Assembly: GCA_027492255.1 (NCBI GenBank)
Contig: JAPUFB010000001.1
Coordinates: forward strand, 62,001 to 126,000
Origin: Candidatus Saccharimonadota bacterium
Lineage (GTDB): Bacteria; Patescibacteriota; Saccharimonadia; Saccharimonadales; Saccharimonadaceae
Direction of reading: 5' to 3'
Length of the DNA stretch: 64,000 nucleotides
Both the position numbers and the translations under genes were made by a program. Positions 29,662 to 38,949 of the stretch are shown here, piece after piece; positions within the stretch are counted from its first letter, which is position 1; each line of letters starts with the position of its first letter. The notes beneath the pieces are model-generated. The model ran no database searches. It was given only the letters and a program-made list of their open reading frames with translations, and had not been told where the DNA came from.

Positions 29662-31577
29662 TGGCATTTGGAAAGAAAAAAGCGTCGAGCGCAATCGATA
29701 TCGCCGAACAGCAGCGACAACGCGAACAAGTCGAGGTTGAGGCAGAGTTTCGTAAAGGCATAACAACACTTCGCGATATTATTGCTCCAAGTTCCCTTGA
29801 GATCCAAAGTAGTTATTTTCGTCTCGGTACGAAGTATGGACGCACTCTCTATATCTATGGCTATCCTCGTGAAATCTATACCGGTTGGCTCAGTTCAATT
29901 ATTAATGTCGATGAAGTCGTTGATGTCAGTATGTTTATCTATCCAGTTGAGAGTCAAGTTGTGCTCAATAATCTCCGCAAGAAGGTTGGTCAGCTGGAGG
30001 CTAGCATGCAACTCAATGCTGAACACGGCAAAGTACGTGACCCTGCGCTCGAAGCAGCGATTCAGGATGCTGAAGAACTCCGAGACCAGCTACAAGTAGG
30101 AAGCGAACGGTTCTTCCGCTATGGACTCTATGTGACTATGTTTGCAGATAGCCTTGATGAACTCGGGTATGTACAGCACAAGATTGAAACTATCCTCGGA
30201 CAGCAAAGCATCCTTAGTAAGGTTGCCTCGAGTCAACAAGAACAGGGATTGAATAGCACGATTCCTCAAATGTCAGATCAGCTGCAAATCCGCCGTAATA
30301 TGAACACTGGCGCAATCAGCACGAGCTTTCCGTTTACGAGCGCTGATCTTACTCAGAATGATGGTGTGCTGTACGGCATAAACATGCACAATAATGGTCT
30401 CGTGATTTTTGACCGATTTAAACTCGAAAATGCCAATATGGTCGTATTTGCAAAATCTGGAGCAGGTAAATCATTCGCCGTAAAGCTTGAGGCACTCCGT
30501 AGCATGATGACCGGTTCCGATGTGATTATCGTTGATCCAGAAAATGAATATCAGCGCCTCTCTGAAGCTGTCGGTGGCAGCTATATCCGCCTCAGCCTAA
30601 ACTCAGATGTCCGCATCAACCCATTTGACCTACCGCGCGTTATTGATAGCGAAGAAGCTGATGATGCACTCCGTGCTAACCTCGTCACGCTGCACGGCCT
30701 GCTTCGCCAAATGATGGGCGGTGCACAAATGACCGCCAGCGGTGCATTAATGCCTGCTCTTAACCCAGCAGAAGAAGCTGATCTTGATCAAGCACTTATT
30801 GATACGTACGCGCGCGCTGGTATCACGAGCGATCCTCTTACGCATGGTTCAACTCCACCGGTAATCGGCGATCTCTACGACACGCTCCTTCATATGGGCG
30901 GAAGTGGTCCATCGCTTGCGCAGCGTCTGCGTAAATACACCACCGGAACATTTGCAGGTATATTTAGTCAGCAGTCAAATATCGATCTTAATAATCACAT
31001 GGTCGTATTCAATATCCGCGATCTTGAGGATGAATTACGGCCTGTCGCGATGTATATTGTCCTTAGCCACACCTGGAATCGTATTCGCACTGATCAACGT
31101 AAGCGCATGCTCATCGTTGATGAGGCATGGCAACTTATGAAGTATGATGATTCCGCAAACTTTATGTTTAGTCTCGCAAAACGAGCTCGCAAATATTTCC
31201 TCGGTCTTACAACTATCAGCCAGGATGTTGAAGACTTTATGGGAAGCAAAATGGGTCGAGCTATTGTTGCTAACTCATCTATGCAACTCCTCCTTAAGCA
31301 ATCCTCGAGTGCTGTTGATGTTCTGAGTGATGTCTTTAAGCTTACCGAGGAAGAGAAAAAGCGTCTCTCCAACTTCCCGGTTGGACAAGGTCTGTTTTTC
31401 GCAGGGCAGAACCATGTTCATATCGAAATCCTCGCAAGCCCGACTGAACAAAGCCTAATCACAACCAATCCTCAGCAACTTCAGCAGATGCAACAGGCTC
31501 AGGACCTTCAGAATCAAGGTGTTAAACCGCCTGAAACCCTCCAAGCCGGGTATAATGGTACTAATGTACAGATATAA
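29661..31577 (+). CDS. virB4: VirB4 family T4SS ATPase
   Basis: 638 residues. N-terminal VirB4/CagE-type domain (about 1-230), then a motor domain with Walker A AKSGAGKSFAVK at about 264-275 and Walker B MLIVDEAWQLM at about 482-492. A conserved downstream segment reads TISQDVEDFM and SSMQLLLKQS. It powers pilus assembly and substrate transfer at the cytoplasmic face of the membrane. Encoded between the TraC-like protein and the M23-fused protein in one operon. Confidence 0.95.
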   Translation: MAFGKKKASSAIDIAEQQRQREQVEVEAEFRKGITTLRDIIAPSSLEIQSSYFRLGTKYGRTLYIYGYPREIYTGWLSSIINVDEVVDVSMFIYPVESQVVLNNLRKKVGQLEASMQLNAEHGKVRDPALEAAIQDAEELRDQLQVGSERFFRYGLYVTMFADSLDELGYVQHKIETILGQQSILSKVASSQQEQGLNSTIPQMSDQLQIRRNMNTGAISTSFPFTSADLTQNDGVLYGINMHNNGLVIFDRFKLENANMVVFAKSGAGKSFAVKLEALRSMMTGSDVIIVDPENEYQRLSEAVGGSYIRLSLNSDVRINPFDLPRVIDSEEADDALRANLVTLHGLLRQMMGGAQMTASGALMPALNPAEEADLDQALIDTYARAGITSDPLTHGSTPPVIGDLYDTLLHMGGSGPSLAQRLRKYTTGTFAGIFSQQSNIDLNNHMVVFNIRDLEDELRPVAMYIVLSHTWNRIRTDQRKRMLIVDEAWQLMKYDDSANFMFSLAKRARKYFLGLTTISQDVEDFMGSKMGRAIVANSSMQLLLKQSSSAVDVLSDVFKLTEEEKKRLSNFPVGQGLFFAGQNHVHIEILASPTEQSLITTNPQQLQQMQQAQDLQNQGVKPPETLQAGYNGTNVQI

Positions 31578-31590
31578 TCGAGACTAGCCC

Positions 31591-34500
31591 ATGCCAACCC
31601 TGACGGATCCACGACAGCGACACGAGGAAGAACTGGATGATTTCGAGCGCTGGCAAAAAGAGGTTGAAGACGAAAAACTCCGACAAATAGAAGAGAACTA
31701 TGGCGAGGATGCACCTCCTGAGCAAGAGGATGGTTTTATTTCAAAAGCTGCCGAGCAATTGAGAAACCGCGAGTCATCCGCTACACAACCAAGCCTGCGT
31801 AGTGAAATACTGAACCCTAATACCTCTGAACAAAATCCAATGGGTTACAAGCCGATTGGAAAAGCTCCAGAAGTTGCCGCCAGCACACAAGAGCGAGTGT
31901 TAAATGCTGGAAAACGGCTTGTTAAGATAATTTCAAAGAATAAAACCAAGTCGGCCGCTATCGGCGGTGGAGCGGGGGCGCTCATCGGTCTCGCATTATT
32001 TTCAATATTCTTCATCGGTATTAGTCCTGTCGCCTTTATGAAAGTGATGTTCAATGACCTCCTTGATCATACTTCCGCAATGACCGACACAAGCGACTCC
32101 GTCATGAAGACAAAACTTAAAGGGGTTAATGAAAAATTTGTCGCAGGATGTGCAAGCAAGATGTCTGTCATGTGCCGCTTGAAGTCGATGTCGGAAAAAG
32201 ATGCGCTTCGTTTAAAAGCAAATAGTATTGAGGTTGTTGAATTTAAGAAAATCGGTACACGTATTTTTCCGAAATCATATAAGTATAAGGGTGGTGCAGA
32301 GATGGATGCCGAGGCATTTGCAGCAGCCCTAAAGAATGATAAAGGTTTTCGTTTGAGTGTTCGCGCAGCTATGAACATGAAATTCTTTGGTACTAACGGC
32401 CCTGTCGCGGATTGGATGTTGAAGATGTTTGGCACCTCGCGCGCCAAGTCTACTGTCGACGGTAACACTGAAGAGGAAAAGGCAGCAAAATTAAAGCAGG
32501 GCGATGTCGAAAAAACACTCGACCTTGATCCAACCAGGGTACCTGATACACCGGATTCGCCAGATACACCAGAACCGGATCCAAAAGCTAAAGCACAAAC
32601 AGAAAGTGCTCTAAAGTTCACAAAACTCAGCGTCCCGGAACAATTCGTCAAAACCGCATCGATTACAGGGATGGCAGATCTCGCATGTACTGCTAAAAAT
32701 ATGGTCGGTGCAGCAAATGTCACAGCAAAGGTTGTCCGTAATAGGGAGCTCGTCCAATACGCCATGAAAGTCATTCCGTCGATCTCAGCCATTATGGCGG
32801 GAACAGGTACCGAAGAAGATGGACGACTCATCGGCCGCTTTTTCAATGATCAAGATCTCCGTCGCGAAGTTGTCGATATGAGCAGTACATTCCAAGGTTT
32901 CTTAAGCAAAAATGGGGTTGCGGATGTTAACGCAACAACTGCAAATGTAAAAATGAAAGCCAATCCAAACTATGGCAACAACGTCATGAGCTCTTCGCTA
33001 TATGCACTCTCAAGTGGAGTAGGTACTGCAAAACAAGCTAATACGGCGGACAATGCGAAGTATGCTCTCGGAATGTCACCAACACTTGCAGGTGGTATTA
33101 TGGGTAGCCTCGCAGGATTCCTTAGTACCTCCTGGTTATCTCCTGTCAACAGTAAAACATGTGCTATTGTTCAAAACTGGCTCGTCCGAGGGGCGGGGCT
33201 TGTCGTCGGAATACTGGCGATGTTTACAGGGGCGGGAGAAGTAAACTGGGCAAACAATATCGCAATGTTTGTCGGTATGATGGTACTTATGTTCGCACTT
33301 CAGAATGCTATTTCAGCCATGGCTAACGGTGGCGGCCTCTATAGTGATATCGATCAAGACTCGACCGGACGCGCTGCTGCATTCTGGACAGGTGCCGCAG
33401 GACTATCAGGTTCTATTGCTCAAGGATATGGGCTACAACCAGGAAGTAAGTCGGGGATAGTTGACTACAAACTCGCAAGTCTTCAAACTCAGCAGGATTA
33501 TATTGCCCTCGAACGTCAGGGCTTGAATCCATTTGATAGTTCGTCGCCGTATTCATTTATCTCAACCTTGGCCTCAAATCTTCAAAGTAAGACCTCTAAG
33601 AATATTGATTTTGCCTCCCAACTAACAAATATATTTTCTCTCGTTTCCTCCGCACCTACCGGTTTTGTTAATAACACGGCACTTGCCAGTACGATTGATT
33701 CCTCGCGATTTGAGCAGTGTGATTCATATAAGAGTGAAATCACTGATAATAATCTCAACCTCAATATTGATCCAGATGTACAGTGTAATATCCGTTTCGT
33801 CGAAAATTCCCGCGTTAAGGGCTTAATTCAAGATCCTGAGGCAGTCGTCACCTATATGCAAACGAATGGCTTCGCCGATGAAAATACCGCTCTCCCATCA
33901 GGATACACAGAGCCTGACGCTATCTCATCCGGCGGAATAGGATCAGCCTTACTGGAGATGGGTAAGGGTATTGTTGATCAGTTTGTCAGCACTCGCTATA
34001 TTGGCATGTCGTCAAACGCCGCAGAATATGCACAATTCCTTGATTGGTGCGTCTATCGAACTGCACCATACGGACCAAGTTACGAGGAGAGTAGTGGATG
34101 GGGAGCAGCACCCCAGGGATGGTTAACGGGAGAAAATTGCACACAAAGTGGTCCAAGTGGTCGCTATGATATGTTTAGGGCATACCGTCAGATTACGTCA
34201 AGCCTCGATATCACTGAATCGCCTTCTGATGCGCAAACCGGTGCAACGATTCAGCCCGTGTCAACAGATCCAAATGCCGTACTAGACGCGACATCTGACG
34301 GATGGACCTGGCCAATTGCTGGAGCAACCTATAAAAATATCAGTCTTAACTGGGGAGTAAGTGCGTCAAAGGGTATCCATAAAGGAATAGATATTCCAAA
34401 ACCTGAAGGAACACCTGTTTTGGCTGCTACGAGTGGAACCGTTGTTGAGTCCTATTGGACGAGTGATTGCGGAGGAATGATTCGTATTAGTGTCGACGGT

Positions 34501-34755
34501 TCAAGTCCTGCAAGATGGACAACCTATCAACACACCGCCCTTACGGCCAGCGATCTTCCCAAGAAGGGTTCACATGTCACTATGGGTCAGGTGATTGGTC
34601 ATGTCGGTAAGTACTGCGGAAGCGGCTTCCATCTACACTTTGGTGTTGAGGTGACGGATGCAATGAGTTATTACTCCAGCCCGTTAAGTATGTCTGATAA
34701 TCCACTTAAATATTTACCAGGTACTAGTGTTCCAGGAGGCGGCAGTGCGCTTTAA
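31591..34755 (+). CDS. Polytopic membrane protein with C-terminal M23 peptidase
   Basis: 1054 residues. A polar N-terminus (about 1-120) is followed by one helix (AAIGGGAGALIGLALFSIFFIGI), a long helical region, and further membrane helices at about 505-570 (GIMGSLAGFLSTSW, GAGLVVGILAMFTGAGEV, IAMFVGMMVLMFALQNAIS). The C-terminal 150 residues form a LytM/M23 domain: HKGIDIPKPEG supplies His and Asp of the zinc site and GFHLHFGVEV the HxH motif. M23 enzymes cut peptide cross-links in peptidoglycan. Fusion to a T4SS membrane protein suggests a built-in wall-opening tool, comparable to VirB6 plus VirB1 functions in one chain. Confidence 0.82.
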   Translation: MPTLTDPRQRHEEELDDFERWQKEVEDEKLRQIEENYGEDAPPEQEDGFISKAAEQLRNRESSATQPSLRSEILNPNTSEQNPMGYKPIGKAPEVAASTQERVLNAGKRLVKIISKNKTKSAAIGGGAGALIGLALFSIFFIGISPVAFMKVMFNDLLDHTSAMTDTSDSVMKTKLKGVNEKFVAGCASKMSVMCRLKSMSEKDALRLKANSIEVVEFKKIGTRIFPKSYKYKGGAEMDAEAFAAALKNDKGFRLSVRAAMNMKFFGTNGPVADWMLKMFGTSRAKSTVDGNTEEEKAAKLKQGDVEKTLDLDPTRVPDTPDSPDTPEPDPKAKAQTESALKFTKLSVPEQFVKTASITGMADLACTAKNMVGAANVTAKVVRNRELVQYAMKVIPSISAIMAGTGTEEDGRLIGRFFNDQDLRREVVDMSSTFQGFLSKNGVADVNATTANVKMKANPNYGNNVMSSSLYALSSGVGTAKQANTADNAKYALGMSPTLAGGIMGSLAGFLSTSWLSPVNSKTCAIVQNWLVRGAGLVVGILAMFTGAGEVNWANNIAMFVGMMVLMFALQNAISAMANGGGLYSDIDQDSTGRAAAFWTGAAGLSGSIAQGYGLQPGSKSGIVDYKLASLQTQQDYIALERQGLNPFDSSSPYSFISTLASNLQSKTSKNIDFASQLTNIFSLVSSAPTGFVNNTALASTIDSSRFEQCDSYKSEITDNNLNLNIDPDVQCNIRFVENSRVKGLIQDPEAVVTYMQTNGFADENTALPSGYTEPDAISSGGIGSALLEMGKGIVDQFVSTRYIGMSSNAAEYAQFLDWCVYRTAPYGPSYEESSGWGAAPQGWLTGENCTQSGPSGRYDMFRAYRQITSSLDITESPSDAQTGATIQPVSTDPNAVLDATSDGWTWPIAGATYKNISLNWGVSASKGIHKGIDIPKPEGTPVLAATSGTVVESYWTSDCGGMIRISVDGSSPARWTTYQHTALTASDLPKKGSHVTMGQVIGHVGKYCGSGFHLHFGVEVTDAMSYYSSPLSMSDNPLKYLPGTSVPGGGSAL

Positions 34756-36001
34756 TCATCGAATTCTGTCTATCATGGCTGTACTGCTGTCTTTAGTATC
34801 AGCTATAAGCCTTCCCATAGAAGTATTCGCCGCTGATACCCCTGATCTCTTTATTGATTCTGAGATTATGTTTTATAACCCGAATGCTGCACCATATACG
34901 TGCGGATCACAAGCTGCAACTATTGTCGGAAATTCAAATCGAGAAAAGGCTTGGAATTTTTACGTTCAAAAGGGACTATCAAAAGAAATTACCGCTGGTA
35001 TACTTGGTAATCTTGAAGTTGAGTCCGGATTTGTACCAGACATACAAGAAGGAAGTCAGCCATGGCCCTCAGGGGGATGGGGAATTGCTCAATGGACTGG
35101 CTCTAGGCGCACAGCCCTTGTGGCGTATATCACCGGATTAAAACTTCCCTATACAAACGGAGCTACCCCCGCTGACAAACTAGATGAGCTATTACTGGCG
35201 GAGCTTAATTATAGCTGGGATGAAGCGACTTCCCGGGGTGATATTGCAAAAATAAAAACAGACGTAGGAACACTCACCGGGGAGGCTGCCGTCACGGCAG
35301 CAGCAACAGCATGGCATAAATACTATGAAATCTCGGCCGATAAAACACCCCAAAATCGCATTGACCATGCACTAAAGATTTATAGTTCACTTAGTATGAG
35401 TTCTTCCGTTGCGGCAGGTACGTCAGCGGGGGGTTCCGGTTGTAATGCTGCGAGTGCAGTAAGTGCGGAAGGATTCGTCTATTATTCTCAATATGATCCA
35501 GCTTGGTCAAATGTGACGTACGGCACCCCGCAAACCGGAAGAACCATAGAGAGCTCTGGCTGTGGGCCTACAAGTATGGCTATGATCATATCAACACTTA
35601 CGAAACAGACGGTGACGCCAAAAGATGTTGTGACATGGGGTCCACAGTTCTATATTCCAGGAGCAGGTTCATCACATACCCTCTTTACGAGCGCGGCAAA
35701 TCACTGGGGACTTAAGGCGCAGCCGATCCTTGGAGAAGCAGCTGTCAAGCAAGTACTCTCGATTGGTGGACTGGTAGTCTCTGGAGGAAAAGGATCATAC
35801 CCCTACACGAGCGGTGGACATATTATTGTTATCCGAGGGGTTACAAGTGATGGAAAATTCCTTGTTGGAAATCCTCTCCCTCTTGCTGCAGATCAAGGCA
35901 AATCCTCCAGTGATACCCTGAAGAATACGGCTTGGTTTACTACTGCGTATACCTGGGCGCAAATCTCATCGAGCGCGGCAATGTACGGAATTACCAAATA
36001 A
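34745..36001 (+). CDS. Secreted two-domain hydrolase: lysozyme-like plus C39-like
   Basis: 418 residues from a GTG at 34745, chosen because AGGAGG (34734-34739) lies 5 nt upstream; it overlaps the previous gene by 11 nt. Signal peptide (MAVLLSLVSAISLPIEVFA). Residues about 60-200 match phage-tail-lysozyme-like domains: KAWNFYVQKGLSKEITAGIL, NLEVESGF with the catalytic Glu, GGWGIAQWTG. Residues about 245-415 look like a C39-type cysteine protease or amidase: SSGCGPTSMAM with the nucleophile Cys and GGHIIVIRG with the His. It is the VirB1-like wall hydrolase of this T4SS and could also act on a host cell wall. Confidence 0.8.
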   Translation: MRFNHRILSIMAVLLSLVSAISLPIEVFAADTPDLFIDSEIMFYNPNAAPYTCGSQAATIVGNSNREKAWNFYVQKGLSKEITAGILGNLEVESGFVPDIQEGSQPWPSGGWGIAQWTGSRRTALVAYITGLKLPYTNGATPADKLDELLLAELNYSWDEATSRGDIAKIKTDVGTLTGEAAVTAAATAWHKYYEISADKTPQNRIDHALKIYSSLSMSSSVAAGTSAGGSGCNAASAVSAEGFVYYSQYDPAWSNVTYGTPQTGRTIESSGCGPTSMAMIISTLTKQTVTPKDVVTWGPQFYIPGAGSSHTLFTSAANHWGLKAQPILGEAAVKQVLSIGGLVVSGGKGSYPYTSGGHIIVIRGVTSDGKFLVGNPLPLAADQGKSSSDTLKNTAWFTTAYTWAQISSSAAMYGITK

Positions 36002-36014
36002 GAGGAGGAAGTGT

Positions 36015-36539
36015 ATGCAAAGTAATGAAAAGCGAAAACTTGTCATCGTCATAGCAATTGCGGGTGTCGTCATAGTTGGATGTATTATACTTGCACTCTT
36101 TCTCACAAAAAAACCTACTCTATCAACTACGACAACCGTTTCTACTGACCCTATAACAGGTGAAACTATAGTAGACGTAAATGGAAAGTCACCTGAGGGT
36201 ACGGCTGGTGTTGTTATTCTTGGAGGAAATAATCTTCAGCCTATGTTTGGTGATAATACTGCCTATTCAGTTTTTACTGACAGTATATTAAAACAGCACT
36301 TCTCTTCGAACACATTCGTAAAGATAGCAAAAAAAGATATTACAAAAAAAGTATCCATCAATGATAATGGCGATGCAACTATTACTCTATCCTTTAGTCT
36401 CTATCTCGATAATGATACTTCTCATCCATATCCAACCGTCATCGTTATTGATCAACCAACCAGTGAATTCAGTGCAACAATTACAAGCCCTAATGGTGAA
36501 AAATTCACCCAAAGCAGTGCAGCACTAAAGTACGATTAA
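36015..36539 (+). CDS. Small single-pass membrane protein, last gene of the T4SS operon
   Basis: 174 residues, GAGGAGG before the ATG. One N-terminal helix (LVIVIAIAGVVIVGCIILALFL), a Thr-rich linker and an outer domain of about 110 residues with alternating strands (VKIAKKDITKKVSINDNGDATITLSFSL). Not recognised. The shape is compatible with a VirB8-like or pilus accessory role. It overlaps the end of recF by 15 nt tail to tail. Confidence 0.7.
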   Translation: MQSNEKRKLVIVIAIAGVVIVGCIILALFLTKKPTLSTTTTVSTDPITGETIVDVNGKSPEGTAGVVILGGNNLQPMFGDNTAYSVFTDSILKQHFSSNTFVKIAKKDITKKVSINDNGDATITLSFSLYLDNDTSHPYPTVIVIDQPTSEFSATITSPNGEKFTQSSAALKYD

Positions 36540-37568
36540 TGTTTCTCGCTTCTCTTTAGTGTTGCGGTGTGTAGTAGTGAGGATAATCTGATTATCAGTC
36601 GTGAGAAGTGTTTTTTGTCGTATTTCATCTAATTCGCTCAATACATCGTCAAGTAGGACGATAGGAGAAACAGATAAATACATAGTAATTAACCTGACTT
36701 CGAGCTGCTTAAGAGCTAGGAGTATAGAACGAACCTCACCACGTGAGGCGGTTGTTTGAGCTGGTTTACCGTTTAGGATAAAGACGAGGTCATCTCTATG
36801 AGGACCGACGCTTGTGAAGCCTCTCAGCTGGTCGTGTGACAGTTTTGCACTAAGACGTTGTGCAAGCAGCGAACTTTCAATTAAATCGCCTTCTACACTA
36901 GTATGGTATTCAATAGTAAGTGTTTGATTCTTATTTGCGATAGTTGAATACATTTTTGTAAGATGTTCATTCATTTCCATAACAAGCGCCTGGCGTCTTC
37001 GCATTAACTGAGCACCATATTCCGACAAAGCAACGTCCCATACAAAAACAGTGTCTCTCAGTATATCTAAGGATTTTGTTCTCTTAAGAAGATTGTTACG
37101 TTGTAGAAGCGCGCGTTCGTATTTACTTAGTAGGGCTCTGTATAGTGGATCGATTTTTGTGAGTATCATATCCATATAGGATCGTCGTGTTGACGGTCCG
37201 GCATGAATCATATGAAGATCATCTGGCTCAAAAAGAACAACCGGTAGTTGATGACGGTAAGTAAAACGACCTTTTCGCGTCTCGTCGACAAACAGTTCTT
37301 TACCGTTGATTTTTTGTGGATAATACCGAAGTTCACGCCATTGTCCATCAATTTTTCCACGAACTTTCCACCACTGTGCTCCATGGAGGATAAGCTCTTC
37401 ATCACTATCCCTAAATGATCTTCCTTGTAGAAGAAGATACACCGCCTCAAGGAGATTTGTCTTACCGATTCCATTTGGCCCCGAAAGGGTTGTGACTCCG
37501 TCAGTAAAAGATATTTTCCGTTCTTTATAAGAGCGAAAATTATACACCTCTAGTTCGGAGATTTTCAT
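36525..37568 (-). CDS. recF: DNA replication and repair protein RecF
   Basis: 347 residues. SMC-like ATPase: Walker A GPNGIGKT at 30-37, signature region TSVGPHRDDLVF, and Walker B/D-loop PIVLLDDVLSELDE near the end. It loads RecA at gaps with RecO and RecR. TATACT ends 7 nt before the ATG (37576-37581), so besides the dnaN-recF operon an own start is possible. Classical position after dnaN. Confidence 0.96.
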   Translation of the reverse strand: MKISELEVYNFRSYKERKISFTDGVTTLSGPNGIGKTNLLEAVYLLLQGRSFRDSDEELILHGAQWWKVRGKIDGQWRELRYYPQKINGKELFVDETRKGRFTYRHQLPVVLFEPDDLHMIHAGPSTRRSYMDMILTKIDPLYRALLSKYERALLQRNNLLKRTKSLDILRDTVFVWDVALSEYGAQLMRRRQALVMEMNEHLTKMYSTIANKNQTLTIEYHTSVEGDLIESSLLAQRLSAKLSHDQLRGFTSVGPHRDDLVFILNGKPAQTTASRGEVRSILLALKQLEVRLITMYLSVSPIVLLDDVLSELDEIRQKTLLTTDNQIILTTTHRNTKEKRETLIVL

Positions 37569-37583
37569 ATCTTCTAGTATACG

Positions 37584-38681
37584 TTAGCTACGGAGTGGCA
37601 TTACAATATGTTGATAATCGCTTGTTTTATCATCAGTACTACTAATGACACATGGGGCAAGTTTACCGCTAAATCCAAAATTAACTGTTTGTTCACTAAA
37701 ACAGTTCAATGCTTCTGTGAGATAGCGTGAATTAAGTGTTACTGAGCCTTCACTATCAACCTCGGCTGTTGCTTCGGAAGTGTTTTCACCAAGCTGTGAC
37801 GCAACAGAATGAATAGAAATCGTCTTCGTTTGAGGACTAGTATGAAGTGTAATACTCCCACCACTTTCGCGTGCAAAAAGACCAGCAATCTTTGTAATTC
37901 TTAAGAGGTCAGATTTATCAACAACCGCATGAATCTCAGTCTGTTTTGGTATAAGTTGTCGATAGTCTGGAAAGTTTCCCTCGATCAAACGACTTGTTAC
38001 CTCAATATCATCCATTCGAAACAATACCTGTGCACCGTCGAAAATAACCTGTACTTCGTCACAATCATCAGGGATTACTCGCGCTACCTCATTCATAGTT
38101 GAAGCCGGAATAAGAGCCTTAATCTCGTCTTTAGATTCTAGTAATCGCCGTTCAGCAAGACGATATCCGTCGGTAGCCGCAAAATACAGGGAGCCTTCAT
38201 AGGTATGACATAGTACTCCTGTTAAAACTGGTCGAGTATCATCGTGTGACGCGGTAATAACTGTTTGTGCAATTGCTGTTTTAAGAAGTGCTGAAGAGAG
38301 AGTAATTATTTGTTCACTCTCAACCTTTGGTAGGGCGGGGAATTCATCCGCAAGCATACCATTGATCGTTGACGTATAACTACCTGCAGTAATCGTTAGT
38401 TTTGTTCCAGTGATCGTAAGGTCGATATTGCCTTTTGGAAGGTTAGCGACGAACTCAGTAATAAGTCGAGCGGGGACAGTGAGGCTGCCTTCATTCGTGA
38501 TCTTTGCGCCAATAACTTGTGTATTAGCAATTTCAAGATTAGTTGCAGCAAGAAGGAGACGGTTCTTTTCTGTCTTGAATAAAATATTAGAAAGAATCGG
38601 GAGGGAAGTGCGGCTACTTGCTACACGACTCACGACACTAAGGGCTTTATTTAGGTTCTCTTGTGTGACAGTTGCTTTCAT
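37584..38681 (-). CDS. dnaN: DNA polymerase III beta sliding clamp
   Basis: 365 residues, the usual length, three clamp domains. MKATVTQENLNKALSVVSRVA is the typical start, SNILFKTEKNRLLLAATNLE and FAATDGYRLAER (domain 2) and the C-terminal YQHIVMPLRS are recognisable. It forms the ring that tethers the polymerase. AAAGGAA lies upstream of the ATG. Confidence 0.98.
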   Translation of the reverse strand: MKATVTQENLNKALSVVSRVASSRTSLPILSNILFKTEKNRLLLAATNLEIANTQVIGAKITNEGSLTVPARLITEFVANLPKGNIDLTITGTKLTITAGSYTSTINGMLADEFPALPKVESEQIITLSSALLKTAIAQTVITASHDDTRPVLTGVLCHTYEGSLYFAATDGYRLAERRLLESKDEIKALIPASTMNEVARVIPDDCDEVQVIFDGAQVLFRMDDIEVTSRLIEGNFPDYRQLIPKQTEIHAVVDKSDLLRITKIAGLFARESGGSITLHTSPQTKTISIHSVASQLGENTSEATAEVDSEGSVTLNSRYLTEALNCFSEQTVNFGFSGKLAPCVISSTDDKTSDYQHIVMPLRS

Positions 38682-38949
38682 GGATGTGTTCCTTTCTTCT
38701 TATATATACATAGTAATAGTAGTAATAACGCCTGTGGAAAGTGGGGATAAGTCCTTAAATAACCCTGTTAAAATGACGTACCAGCGTGCGAATAACCAGG
38801 TGGTAAAACGGTGTGATACACGAGTATAATCGTATAGTTTTGTACACAGACGATCGTAGTAAGCGACTAGGGGTGTGAGTAAGTGAATGATTTGTGAACA
38901 GACGTGCACAACTTTTACCCCGGCATTATCCATGGGTTGTACACATTTT
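38682..38949. other. dnaN-dnaA gap with weak DnaA-box-like sites
   Basis: 268 nt without a gene. Near matches to TTATCCACA: TGGGGATAA (38742-38750, one mismatch to the reverse box) and TTGTACACA at 38840-38848 and 38937-38945 (two mismatches each). It probably holds the dnaN promoter and an accessory part of the origin. Confidence 0.5.

Noticed and set aside
32067-32846. 259-residue frame antisense to the M23-fused T4SS gene
   Set aside because: Shadow frame; the sense frame has clear domain content and operon context.
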